From Symbiodinium kawagutii (taxonomy: Eukaryota > Sar > Dinophyceae > Suessiales > Symbiodiniaceae), in assembly GCA_009767595.1 (NCBI GenBank), contig VSDK01022269.1, positions 66,855-130,854 of the forward strand: 64,000 nt of DNA, given 5' to 3'. A program made the position numbers and the translations under genes. This document shows positions 32,214 through 40,819 of the stretch, piece by piece. Position 1 is the stretch's first letter; each line of letters opens with the position of its first letter. The notes beneath the pieces are model-generated. The model saw nothing but the letters and a program-made list of their open reading frames with translations, was not told where the DNA came from and did no database searches.

Positions 32214-32261
32214 ATCATTAATATTAAAATCTAATTAATATTAATATTAATATTAATATTA

Positions 32262-33149
32262 ATGATTTTAGTTAAAAATAGATTAAAGAAATTGAAAACA
32301 AATGATGATGAGATGCTACATTATTTGAAATATTCACATCTAGATGTTATACCAGATATTAAGGAGTATAAAAATAAAGCAACTCACGAAGTGTTGACAA
32401 AGGCAACTCAATTCCCTGATATAAAAAACAAAAGCACTCAAACATATTTTAAAGACATGAAAGATAAAGCAACTGATACTTATGATGATTTTAAAAAGAT
32501 TAAAGGTGCTCAATTTTTGACAGGAGAGAATGCAAGAGAGGAAAGCAAAGAACCATCAAAAACTGGACATTTTACACAACAGGTAAATTCACACCCTTAT
32601 ATGACAAAAAACAAAGAAAGCAGTAGCAGTAGCAGTTCTTCAGATGATGATGATGATTTTTTGGGTAAAACAATTAGACAAGGTTTTAGACTAGCAAAGT
32701 TTGCAATGAATGCATCATTTTTCGGAGCAAATCTTGCAATGGCTTTTGCTGATACTGTAGACGAAATGTTATTACCTCAACCAAGTAATCATGAAGATGA
32801 AGAACAGAATGATGCTCCTGTTCCAGAGGCTGAGCATGTCACATCAACTACATCACAAGGTCATGGTCAAGCATTAGCAATTGCAATAATGAATAATCCA
32901 CATAATAATGCTAATGATTTAGAGGTAGTCAGTGTTGATAGTTCGCGAAGCTCGCGAGTGTCTAACGAGACGTCTCCACCTATTACGGTTAGTTCACCAA
33001 CTCCAGCTCAAACAGTTCATTCTAGCAGTAGTTCAGGTGATGAGTATCAAATAGCACCACCAACAGATTTACCGCTTCCTTCCAGTTCAGCAAGTTCAGC
33101 CAGTTCAAGAAGAAGCAGTCAGAGAAGTAGAGTAAGTACAAGGAAATAA
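32262..33149 (+). CDS. Hypothetical Ser/Asp-rich protein with one hydrophobic segment (295 aa)
   Basis: No family is recognised. The N-terminal 90 residues contain repeated ATxxxxxxP/D-I-K-type units (KATHEVLTKATQFPDIKNKSTQ), suggesting short degenerate repeats. An eight-Ser and five-Asp run follows at about 124-136, then a hydrophobic stretch FAMNASFFGANLAMAF (about 147-162) that could cross or insert into a membrane. The C-terminal 100 residues are Ser/Pro-rich and end basic (RRSSQRSRVSTRK). It includes a GC-rich palindrome at about 32942-32966 (coding SSRSSRVSN) that matches, inverted, one near 21500. TCTA at 32230-32233 precedes it by 32 nt. Confidence 0.55.
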   Translation: MILVKNRLKKLKTNDDEMLHYLKYSHLDVIPDIKEYKNKATHEVLTKATQFPDIKNKSTQTYFKDMKDKATDTYDDFKKIKGAQFLTGENAREESKEPSKTGHFTQQVNSHPYMTKNKESSSSSSSSDDDDDFLGKTIRQGFRLAKFAMNASFFGANLAMAFADTVDEMLLPQPSNHEDEEQNDAPVPEAEHVTSTTSQGHGQALAIAIMNNPHNNANDLEVVSVDSSRSSRVSNETSPPITVSSPTPAQTVHSSSSSGDEYQIAPPTDLPLPSSSASSASSRRSSQRSRVSTRK

Positions 33150-33166
33150 TATTCTAAATAATATTA

Positions 33167-33461
33167 ATGACAAAAGAAGTTGTATTAAAAAAAATCAAGT
33201 AATCCTGACAAAAAATACGATGCAATAGTGGAAGGTAAGAAAGTTAGTTTTGGTCAGAAAAATGCATCAGACTATACACAACATAAAGACCCTGAAAGAA
33301 AACAAAGATATATTGACCGTCACCGTAAAAATGAGAATTGGAATGATTTAAAAACAGCAGGGACGTGGTCAAAAGGAATTCTATGGAATAAGCCAACGAT
33401 AACTGCATCCATTAAGGATATGGAAAGTAAGTTTAATATTGATATTAAATTGAAAAAATAA
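33167..33461 (+). pseudogene. DUF5754-like viral protein, frameshifted at an A8 run
   Basis: The frame from ATG 33167 stops after 11 codons because of one extra A in the run 33187-33194. With seven A it continues directly into the 33228-33461 frame. The joined product has the features of the DUF5754 family found in large algal viruses and PLVs: an NPDKKY opening, KVSFGQKNASDYTQHKDPERK, RYIDRHRKNENW and the hallmark AGTWSKGILWNKPTITASI. About 97 codons is normal for the family. The function is unknown. The homopolymer location makes a sequencing indel as likely as a real mutation. The gene ends 47 bp before the next start. Confidence 0.7.
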
Positions 33462-33476
33462 TATTATAAAAAATAT

Positions 33477-33484
33477 ACTTAAAG
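33477..33484 (+). promoter_or_regulatory. ACTTAAAG motif upstream of the 33509 gene
   Basis: ATACTTAAAG lies 32 nt before ATG 33509; one of the shared upstream motifs. Confidence 0.45.
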
Positions 33485-33508
33485 TAATATTAATATATAT
33501 AATATAAG

Positions 33509-33835
33509 ATGCCGACATATTTTGTAAATCAAGGAATTACTCATGAAGTAAGTGATGACTTTTTTAGCTTTTTATGGGATAGTATTGATAGTGAAAATGC
33601 TTCAACAACTTGTGAAGAACGTGAACCAATTGAAGAGAAGACAAACTGGAGGAAACAGAGCAATGGAATTTACAACAGTAAACCTTGTGATGAAAACTAT
33701 TTCAAAAAATATTATCAAAATAAAACAAAAACTAAATGTGTTTGTAGTGTTTGTGGGACAGAGTTGAGTTGTAAATCTAACCTTGCTAAACATAGAGGGA
33801 CTAAAAAATGCATGAGACATATTGATTTAAATTGA
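33509..33835 (+). CDS. C2H2-like (C2HC) zinc-finger protein (108 aa)
   Basis: The C-terminal 35 residues hold Cys-x2-Cys-x12-His-x5-Cys (CSVCGTELSCKSNLAKHRGTKKC), a zinc finger of C2H2 type with Cys as the last ligand. The N-terminal 60 residues are acidic. It is preceded by an ACTTAAAG motif, as are the polymerase and nuclease genes, so it may be an early regulator. It directly precedes the integrase, and a perfect 14-bp hairpin spans its stop codon. Confidence 0.6.
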   Translation: MPTYFVNQGITHEVSDDFFSFLWDSIDSENASTTCEEREPIEEKTNWRKQSNGIYNSKPCDENYFKKYYQNKTKTKCVCSVCGTELSCKSNLAKHRGTKKCMRHIDLN

Positions 33836-33865
33836 TATAATATTTCAGAATAATATTATATCAAT
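33831..33865. terminator. Perfect 14-bp hairpin at the end of the zinc-finger gene
   Basis: ATTGATATAATATT (33831-33844) pairs with AATATTATATCAAT (33852-33865) around TCAGAAT. It overlaps the TGA stop at 33833-33835 and ends 7 nt before the integrase ATG at 33873. Confidence 0.55.
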
Positions 33866-33872
33866 TAATTTA

Positions 33873-34827
33873 ATGAGTATTCAAGAAAAACAAAAAATAT
33901 TAGAAAAAATATATTATGATGTGGAAGACGGTTTCGGTTCAGGGTTTTGGTTCAGCAAGAGATTTATATGAAAAATCTAAAAAAGTTAATGCTGGAATTA
34001 CATTAGATTTTGTTTCAAAATGGTTAAGGTCTCAACCAAATAAGCAAACAAGAAATTACAAAAACTACAATTCATACACAGCACCATTTCCGAAATATGA
34101 GTTTCAAATTGATTTAATGGATGTAAGGAGTTTATTGAAAGATGTTGGAAATGAAATTAAAAACCAGTTAAGATATGGATTGTTATGTATAGATATTTTT
34201 AGTAAAAAGTGTCATATAGTTCCTATTGAAAATAAAGATGGTGATGATGTTTATAAAGGAGTTATGGAATGTTTCAAGGTATTAGGACAGCCTCTTTCAA
34301 TATATACCGATGATGAAGGAGCCTTAAATTCAAAAAAGATGCAAGACTTTTTCAAAGGAGAAGGTATAGAACATATTATAACAAGAACTCATGCAAATCA
34401 GGCAGAGAGAATGGTGAGAACTATTAAAAAGATGATAGGTGACAGATTGAGACATTATAAAAATAAAACGTGGGTTGAAGTATTACGACCATCATTAGCT
34501 AAATATAATAGTCAAACACATTCTAGCACTGGCTCAAGTCCTAATGAAGCACATAAACTTGATAATGCTATTAAAGTCAGGTCAAATCAGATAATGAAAG
34601 AAAAACATAATAGAAAATATCCTAATATAAGTGAAGGAGATTATGTTAGGACATTTGATAAAGGTAGTGGTAACTATGCATCAAGAAAAGAAACCCGTTC
34701 TCAATGGAGCGAGAACAAGTATAAAGTTATAATGGTTGGAAAGGATATGATGAATAATAGATATTATAAATTAGATGGTAAGAGTAGGAGATTTAACAGG
34801 CACGAGTTGCTACTTGTTGATAATTAG
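33873..34827 (+). pseudogene. RVE-type DDE integrase with a frameshifting 13-bp tandem duplication
   Basis: The main frame (33916-34827, 303 codons) is an rve-family retroviral-type integrase. The catalytic acids are visible as FQIDLMD (Asp66 of this frame), YTDDEG (Asp132/133) and HANQAERMVRTIK (Glu164). A C-terminal basic domain with a GDYVRT segment and a final RFNRHELLLV strand follows. The family N terminus (an EKIYYDV opening) starts at ATG 33873 but in another frame. The two frames are separated by a 13-bp near-perfect duplication (33930-33942 and 33943-33955, one mismatch). Removing one unit would restore the frame. A protein could still start at 33916, replacing only the first residues and keeping the DDE core. 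It catalyses insertion of the element and is the likely source of the CCGGG duplication. Confidence 0.85.
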
Positions 34828-35237
34828 TGCCTCCAATTACCAACACCATTCCATAAACTGCTTACCATATCTTTAATGTTATAAAGGATTAGTATTTTAT
34901 CATCATGAGACATATGTTTTTTCTGACTTATCAGGTGAGATACTACTGATAAAAGTGTTTCATAATTCATATGTAAAGTTTGCATTCCGCCCCTTTCATA
35001 TATTGCTTCACCATTGTTCTTAACTAATGTCTCATCAAATATGTTTTCATATATTTCTTTCATGTATTCATGATTTTGTGTTCCATATTCAGCAAACTGG
35101 TTGAAGTCTTTGTTTTTCTTCAATATCAATTCATTAGAAACAAAATCATAAGATGGGTAAGGATTGTTTTTAATGAAATTGAGGAACTTTTCTCTGTCTC
35201 TTTTTAACTCTGCTTCAGACACTCCAATCATTGGCAT
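34824..35237 (-). CDS. Hypothetical 137-aa protein
   Basis: No family is recognised with certainty. The protein is Lys/Glu-rich with a YERGGMQTLHMNYETLLSVVSHL core and a C-terminal LWNGVGNWR. It overlaps the integrase stop by 4 bp on the opposite strand. An ACTTAAAG motif (35265-35272, minus) lies 35 nt upstream of its ATG, the same arrangement as at the DNA polymerase gene, so it may belong to the early set. Confidence 0.6.
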   Translation of the reverse strand: MPMIGVSEAELKRDREKFLNFIKNNPYPSYDFVSNELILKKNKDFNQFAEYGTQNHEYMKEIYENIFDETLVKNNGEAIYERGGMQTLHMNYETLLSVVSHLISQKKHMSHDDKILILYNIKDMVSSLWNGVGNWRH

Positions 35238-35264
35238 AATTACTACTATATTAAGGTGTTATAT

Positions 35265-35272
35265 CTTTAAGT
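35265..35272 (-). promoter_or_regulatory. ACTTAAAG motif upstream of the 137-aa gene
   Basis: ACACTTAAAGATA on the minus strand, 35 nt before ATG 35237. Confidence 0.45.
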
Positions 35273-35292
35273 GTTATTTATAGAATAGTGTC

Positions 35293-35372
35293 AGCTTTAG
35301 CTCTAATTATTTAATCTTTGATTAAATAATGTTAGCTTTAGCTCTATTATTTAATTTCCAATTAAATAATGT
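35293..35372. repeat. About 40-bp direct repeat, each copy with an 11-bp hairpin
   Basis: The unit starting AGCTTTAGCTCTA occurs at 35293 and 35334. Each copy ends in a perfect 11-bp stem (ATTATTTAATC/GATTAAATAAT and ATTATTTAATT/AATTAAATAAT, 3-nt loops). The second copy overlaps the last codons and stop of the polymerase gene, so the hairpins may terminate it. The duplication suggests slippage copied the gene end. Confidence 0.7.
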
Positions 35373-38300
35373 CCGTATGGTAAACTCTCACTGTCATTAA
35401 ACCAATACCTTTTATTATCATAATTACTTAAAGCGTATTTAGTTTGAGTAATGCTATATATTTGATGAGTTTTACTTCTAATACTATTGAATTTAACTTC
35501 CTCCTTTAATTGTCTATTAAGTGTAGCGTCATATTTTTCATAATTCAACTGATTATGAACTTTATGTTTTACTACTCCTTTGCTTTTCTTATGTTCCTTC
35601 TTTTCACCATAAATTTTGTAACAATATGATTTAGGTTTTAAACCTATGAAGTGTGTCATTATTTTTCCGTTCAGTTCATCCTTAAACTTGCCTAGAACCT
35701 TCTTATTTGTTTTGTCATAATTAGGGTGTTCAACATTGTAATCACTGAAATCCATATATTCATTAATCTCCTTGAAGTCTTTGTAAATATCATCAGTATC
35801 AACTTTGATAACATAACTATCGGTGTCAGTATAAACAAGTTTAATATCATCATTATATTTAGGCTTCAGCACATCATAATAAAATGAATACATATGTATT
35901 TTAGAATAATCTAAAATTGACATACCCATATAAATAGGTTTATCTAACTTTACGGTTGCAAAATCTTTTTCAACGCCTACTAAATCTTCTGCTATGATAT
36001 GTCTGTTTCTATATGTTGGTTTATTAACGCATTTTTGAAACCTTTCAGCAGTGCTTACTAGTTCATAGTCTAAATGGTTTCTAACGTTTTCCATTGTCTT
36101 ACCGTAAACAGAGTTGTTCATCAACTTGAACAAATCTTTTTCAAAATCATTCTTTGCCTGTTTTCTTTTTTCAGTGTTGAATTCAATGAAGGGCTTTAAA
36201 AAGTTTGCCTGTTGAAACTTGATTGCTCTGTGAACCTTTTTTAGTTTCAAGCCATGTTGTAAATAGAACTTCAGAGCAGATATATGTAGAACATACCGTT
36301 TTTTATCCATGACATTTAAAACCAGCTTGTTAGTTTTTTCATCCCCTGCTTCTTTATCATAATAATATTTATGGATATCCTTTTGGACAGGTGACAGCAT
36401 GTCCTCACTTATTGACATGATTTCAGGTGCCATTGGATAGTCTTTATGTAAATCGTGTATTTCTTTAGGGTATTCTAAATCAACTTCAAGTATATAGCCT
36501 ACATCATCATCATCAGTATAATCTAATATTTTGTTTTCGGATAGCTTTGAGTAATGCCATTGAAAGTTTTTATATGGTAGTTTTTTGCACATAGCCAGTC
36601 CATATAGATTATTAGCATCCAAGTAATTTACATAAGATGAAGGTTTAGATGCATCATATTGCTCATTCATGTATTTGTTGTTTGCTTCTACTTTCTTGTA
36701 TGTGCATTGTGTCATTCCTCCACGAAGACCGTGTTCAATCATCTCATACATCTCCTTCTGATGAATTTGTTCAAGCTTGACACCAGTCATATAGAGAAAA
36801 ACGTTCCAACTGTAATTAGGCAATGTTACATAATATGCAGGGTCTAACCCATAATAGTTTAAACACATATCCCTGAAATTTTCAAACACATCAGTAAGTA
36901 AATAGACATCAGTCATAAGGTATAAATCATGGTATTCACCAAGATTTTTAATGTCAAAGTGTGTCCAGATAATATTTGCCCTAGCGTAATCTTTATCAGT
37001 GATATTTTGTTCTTGCAATTGACTATAAAATTCTTGTTTGCTAGGTAGCTGTTCCTCATCAAATTTATCAAATGAATTCATGTAGTCGTAAGGATAAACA
37101 CCCTTGTCAGTCAGTAAATCTAGGTCAGTTTTATTTTTGATGTATGGATTGAATTGAGTATATCTAAAATGATTATGCCAATCCTTCATTTTTTTATCAT
37201 TCTCATATTTGTTTAATTTAACCAACTTGTCAAGTGATGCAGAGAGAAAGGAGAAACTGTCCTTGAACTGTAGAGAGCCAAATGAAAATGTTATGAACTT
37301 CTCGCTATTTTGAATGATGACATCTATTTTCTTATTCTCATTCAGTTCTTTGTTAAGTTCATTAGCCCTCTGTATGATAAGATGAGCATCATAATTTTTA
37401 AGATTATGAAAGAAGATAGGTATCTTAAAAAACTTAAATGAATAGTCTAAATTACATTTGTTGTGTGCCGCGCCTCTGTATTTACCGCTGAAGTGGCAGT
37501 GGTCTCTGACCTTTTCATCTGCAGGTTTAAATTGTTTATTACATATTGAGCATTTAGTGGCTTTTTGAAAATCTAATTCTTGTTCAACTGTTATATCCAT
37601 TGGTTCATTGACATTCATTTTACTGAAAATATCATTTTTAATTTCGCTTAATTGTTCAACAAATTTATCCATACAATTTTCACCTCTGTATAGATAAGGT
37701 TGTGATGTTTTATCAATCCTGTTAACGACATTCAGCATATAACCGCACGGTTTATGTTCCTGATATGTGCCTTTAATACCTTCATTAGAATTAACAGTTA
37801 AGCATTCAAAATCACCATAAATAACAAATGGACACTCAAGTTTGGTATTGTATTTTTGAAATTCAATGACGGAACCTTTATCAGGTAATTTAAAGTTTTG
37901 ACCATCAAAAGATTTACAACCTTCATCATAATGTTTATTAAGACCCCTTTCAGTGGTGAATGGGTGACAGCAATATCTACAAAAGTGCTTTGGGTTGTTG
38001 TCATTATTTACTTGACTGCTTAATAACCTACTAATACTTTTGATTAAGACATAATGATATCTATCATTATTATCAAAAATCTTTAGTAAATCTATGTGAT
38101 GTTTAGCATTCCTTATTTTGGTTGATTTTGTTTTAATTACTTTTTCTTCATTTAGTAAGTCATCAGGCTCATATAAATTTATTGAAATTAAACCATTGTT
38201 GTTTGCTTCAAGTCTGTCAATGTCTCTATTACCAGCAGGGAAATTTACACCTTCCCAGTTGATAATATCATCATTCAATTTATTATAGTGGTTCATTGTT

Positions 38301-38647
38301 TCAGGATGATGTTTACTTATTTTGTCATAGACTATTGATTGAACACAGTATTTTAAGCATTTGTTATCTTCGTTTTTGATATTTACACAGGCTTTTTTCA
38401 ACTTAATAAATCTTGGTAATTCAATGTATCTACCGGCTCTGGTTGGGTCATATTTATCATAATGAATTGTTATTGATACAACTTTTTTAAACTTTAAATT
38501 TGACGAAGTGCCTTTTAGCTTTTCAATTTGTAGGAGTATTTGTTTTACACTGTCTTCAATGGCTTGATTTAAATCATCTTCATTATGAACGTTGAACCTT
38601 GTAGAAGGTAAATTATACAACAATTCTTGTTCACCGACATTATCATT

Positions 38648-38684
<37 letters not shown>

Positions 38685-39133
38685 ACACTAGGTCTTGTGA
38701 ATACTGCAGTAGTTCTAATGTTCAATTTCATATTGCGGTTATGTTTCAAAAAATCTTGTAATACAGATTTTTGATGAACTATCATTGAGAGACCCTGCTC
38801 TCCTTCAAAATGTTTATTGATTAGTTTAAGATTGTTGGCATATCTTTTAAAAGCAGATTGACCATTTTCAACTCTAAATTTGTTTTTAATGGCATATTTA
38901 GTCAAGGCTTTTTTCATTCCAATATTTAATGATAACTTTTTATTAGCGTAACTTCTGTATTCATTGGTCTTTTTTATTGAATTTAATTTCTTTTGTAAAC
39001 GGTTTGATATTGGTTTATCTTTGTTATATCTGTATTTTTGGTTTCCTATCTGAATTGATTTCATTTCCTTTCTACCTTTCTTTGGTATTTCTGCTAAATT
39101 ATTGGTCAATAAATAATCTATGATTTTTTTCAT
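35351..39133 (-). CDS. polB: Protein-primed family B DNA polymerase (pPolB), 1260 aa
   Basis: This is the replicative polymerase, which starts synthesis on linear ends from a terminal protein. Exonuclease motif I reads VIYGDFEC (about residue 437). Polymerase motif A is YLDANNLYGLAM (about 836), motif B is LMNNSVYGKTMEN (about 1003) and motif C is YTDTDS (about 1100). Upstream of the exonuclease lies a CxxC-type finger (FCRYCCHPF, about 385). After it comes an insertion with CSICNKQF and DHCHFSGKYRGAAHNKCN (about 526-560), resembling an endonuclease-VII/HNH zinc motif as in Polinton polymerases. A run of Asp (about 150-163) is encoded by an ATC microsatellite. The frame is undamaged over 3.8 kb. 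It is divergent from 39232 with shared upstream motifs. Confidence 0.95.
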
Positions 39134-39168
39134 GATATAATACTATATATAAGTTTAAGATATTATCC

Positions 39169-39176
39169 CTTTAAGT
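39169..39176 (-). promoter_or_regulatory. ACTTAAAG motif upstream of pPolB
   Basis: ACTTAAAG on the minus strand, 43 nt before the pPolB ATG at 39133. It lies in the 98-bp divergent intergenic region that also contains the plus-strand copy at 39195. Confidence 0.45.
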
Positions 39177-39194
39177 CCTTTTCATTGAAAACAT

Positions 39195-39202
39195 ACTTAA
39201 AG
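39195..39202 (+). promoter_or_regulatory. ACTTAAAG motif upstream of the 151-aa gene
   Basis: ATACTTAAAG lies 37 nt before ATG 39232; with the copy at 39169-39176 it forms a divergent promoter pair. Confidence 0.45.
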
Positions 39203-39231
39203 AAATATTATGTATAGATAGTAAGTGATAC

Positions 39232-39687
39232 ATGATGAATAGTGAATTACCGTGTGGGTGCGTCATGACAAGTAACGAAATTACATTTAGTAAAAAGATT
39301 TATGAAGAGGATGGAAGAATGATAAAGGATACCATTTATGTAACACATAGATATAAACATTTTGTGAACATTTGTGGTAGATGTGGTTTTAAAGAAGAAA
39401 TGGTTAACAAAGGTGAAAATCTAAAATTAAAAATCAGTAAAAAACAATTTGATATATTTATGGGTGATGATACTGATACAAGATGTTATTTAGAATGTCC
39501 ATATAGAGAATTGTTTAAAGGAGCTTTATTAATGATGTCTAGTGATGACAGGCAAATGTTTTTGTTTGAATATGATAATGATGAGTTGATTGAAAAAATT
39601 ATAAATGAAATTGAAGAAGAAGAGGAAGAAGAAAATAGAACTAGAGAACCTGAAAGTGAATGTGATAATAATGATGATGAAATTTAA
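39232..39687 (+). CDS. Hypothetical Cys-containing acidic protein (151 aa)
   Basis: No family is recognised. The N-terminal part has a CGC near residues 8-10 and a CGRCGF near 48-53, which could together bind zinc, and YVTHRYKHFVN between them. The C-terminal 40 residues are almost entirely acidic (Glu/Asp runs). It is transcribed divergently from the DNA polymerase through paired ACTTAAAG motifs, so it is probably early and may take part in replication or regulation. Confidence 0.55.
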   Translation: MMNSELPCGCVMTSNEITFSKKIYEEDGRMIKDTIYVTHRYKHFVNICGRCGFKEEMVNKGENLKLKISKKQFDIFMGDDTDTRCYLECPYRELFKGALLMMSSDDRQMFLFEYDNDELIEKIINEIEEEEEEENRTREPESECDNNDDEI

Positions 39688-39795
39688 ATCATAATATATT
39701 TTAAATATTATGATGTAAATTTATGATATGAAATTATGATATTAATTTATGGTGAAATATTATGATGATTAAATGGATGAGTAGGAGAGAGAAGA

Positions 39796-39872
39796 GGCCC
39801 TGCAACGTATAACGTTGCGGAGCCAAAGAAGGGGGGCCCTGCAACGTATGACGTTGCGGAGCCAAAGAGGGG
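39796..39872. repeat. Two tandem GC-rich units of about 38-39 bp with a GCAACGT/ACGTTGC hairpin
   Basis: The unit GGCCCTGCAACGTATAACG... begins at 39796 and again at 39835 (ATA becomes ATG in the loop). Each can fold as a 7-bp stem with a 3-nt loop. The GC content contrasts sharply with the surrounding TTATGAT-type sequence near the inner edge of the right TIR, and the left TIR lacks these units. It looks like a later insertion or a regulatory/structural array. Confidence 0.8.
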
Positions 39873-40030
39873 AGGACGGGGATGGATGATATAAATTTAT
39901 GATAAAATATTATGATGATAAATTATGATAAATTTTATGGATGAAATTTATGAAATGGATGAGGGTTGATGATGGTTAACCATATTTATTTTTAGGAATA
40001 AATATTTCTGGGAATAATAGTTATAACATA

Positions 40031-40062
40031 ATACCGGTAATACATGTAAAGAAATACCGGTA
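40031..40062. promoter_or_regulatory. Paired ATACCGGTA palindromes upstream of the right TIR gene
   Basis: Two ATACCGGTA copies (40031-40039, 40054-40062) lie 16-47 nt before the outward zinc-finger ORF. They are conserved in the left TIR although the spacer between them has changed, which suggests that the palindromes themselves are maintained. Confidence 0.4.
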
Positions 40063-40077
40063 TTATATCATATCAAT

Positions 40078-40347
40078 ATGATTAATATGATGGAATATCA
40101 TAACAGAATAAATCAACCAGTATCATCACAAGAAAAATTGGAAGAAAATTATGATTATGAATGCACCAAATGTTTGCAATGGAAGAAGGTTAGCGACTTT
40201 GGTATTAAATCAACAGGTAGAATTTACAGGCAGTGCGTTAGATGTAGAATGAAAATCATGGCAGGTAATGCAAGAAGAAAATCAAATAAGGAAAAACAAA
40301 ATCATAATATTTCTGGGAATAATATTGATGAAGTTAAAAATGAATGA
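40078..40347 (+). CDS. TIR-encoded zinc-finger protein, right copy (89 aa)
   Basis: This is the inverted copy of the 19556-19825 gene with three amino-acid differences near the N terminus (His8, Ser17, Lys20). Both CxxC pairs and the basic tail are unchanged. It reads outward and ends about 170 bp from the element terminus. Having one intact copy in each TIR means the gene is present whichever end is retained. Confidence 0.75.
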   Translation: MINMMEYHNRINQPVSSQEKLEENYDYECTKCLQWKKVSDFGIKSTGRIYRQCVRCRMKIMAGNARRKSNKEKQNHNISGNNIDEVKNE

Positions 40348-40519
40348 GATTAAAAAATGTTGATGCTTTGATAAAATTATATTATAAATTATTTTTATAA
40401 TATGATTTTGTAAAAATGTTACAGGTTAGGCATTGTTTAGGTAGTGATGGAAATTTCTGAAATTATGGTAAAAATGAATTAGGGTAAAACTTCTTACAAT
40501 TCTTGTTACTATTATTTTT

Positions 40520-40524
40520 CCGGG
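40520..40524 (+). repeat. Candidate target-site duplication CCGGG, right copy
   Basis: This is the right partner of 19377-19381, directly after the final T-run of the right TIR. Removing the element and one copy would leave a host site reading ...GCACCCCGGG then ACCCCTGCG. Confidence 0.7.
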
Positions 40525-40815
40525 ACCCCTGCGAAATGATCAAACAATCAATTTAGGGTAATTCACGTGTTTGGTTGACAAATCAATTATCAATTCTATT
40601 TGGAATGATTCCACGATCTATTTGGAACAATCAAGATGGTGACTATCAAGATCGGGTGTACCATCCCAAATAAAATTGCATACTCCTAAACATTCAATTT
40701 TATAAACTCTATGTCATGAACCCTATGTTATGAGAACCTCATGTTATGAGAAATGTAACACTGGGATTTATCGACGTCTGTCACATGGGGGTTGTTCAAA
40801 ATTACTGCATCCGCA
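40525..40815. other. Host DNA right of the insertion, no supported gene
   Basis: Base composition returns towards that of the left flank. Contains repeated ATGTTATGAGAA-like words near 40710-40755; no gene seen. Confidence 0.4.
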
Positions 40816-40819
40816 GCAA

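Larger units (their letters stand above)
19382..40519. mobile_element. Integrated Polinton-like virus (PLV), complete, about 21.1 kb
   Basis: The element is an A+T-rich, gene-dense block bounded by long terminal inverted repeats and a CCGGG direct repeat. It encodes the PLV/Polinton hallmark set: double-jelly-roll major capsid protein, penton-like minor capsid protein, FtsK/A32-like packaging ATPase, protein-primed DNA polymerase B and an RVE (DDE) integrase. Accessory genes are two GIY-YIG nucleases, a lipase-like protein, an S74-tailed fibre, a degenerate cytosine methyltransferase and several zinc-finger proteins. No adenain-like cysteine protease was seen; classical Polintons and virophages normally have one and many PLVs do not. 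The polymerase, integrase and TIR length resemble Polintons, while the lack of protease and the accessory genes resemble algal PLVs. Seven lesions interrupt six genes. The host is a eukaryote, probably a protist or alga, which is inference from the flanks. Confidence 0.95.
39882..40519 (-). repeat. Right terminal inverted repeat of the PLV
   Basis: This is the inverted copy of 19382-20030 and contains the plus-strand copy of the 89-residue zinc-finger gene. The terminus reads CTATTATTTTT and is followed directly by CCGGG. The inner boundary near 39882 is approximate, because related AT-rich ATTATGAT-type sequence continues inward to about 39700 and is interrupted by a GC-rich tandem hairpin repeat. 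Confidence 0.93.

Noticed and set aside
34824..35237. Maturation cysteine protease candidate
   Set aside because: No His-Asp/Glu-Gln-Cys arrangement typical of adenain or Ulp1 is visible in this or any other unknown ORF of the element.
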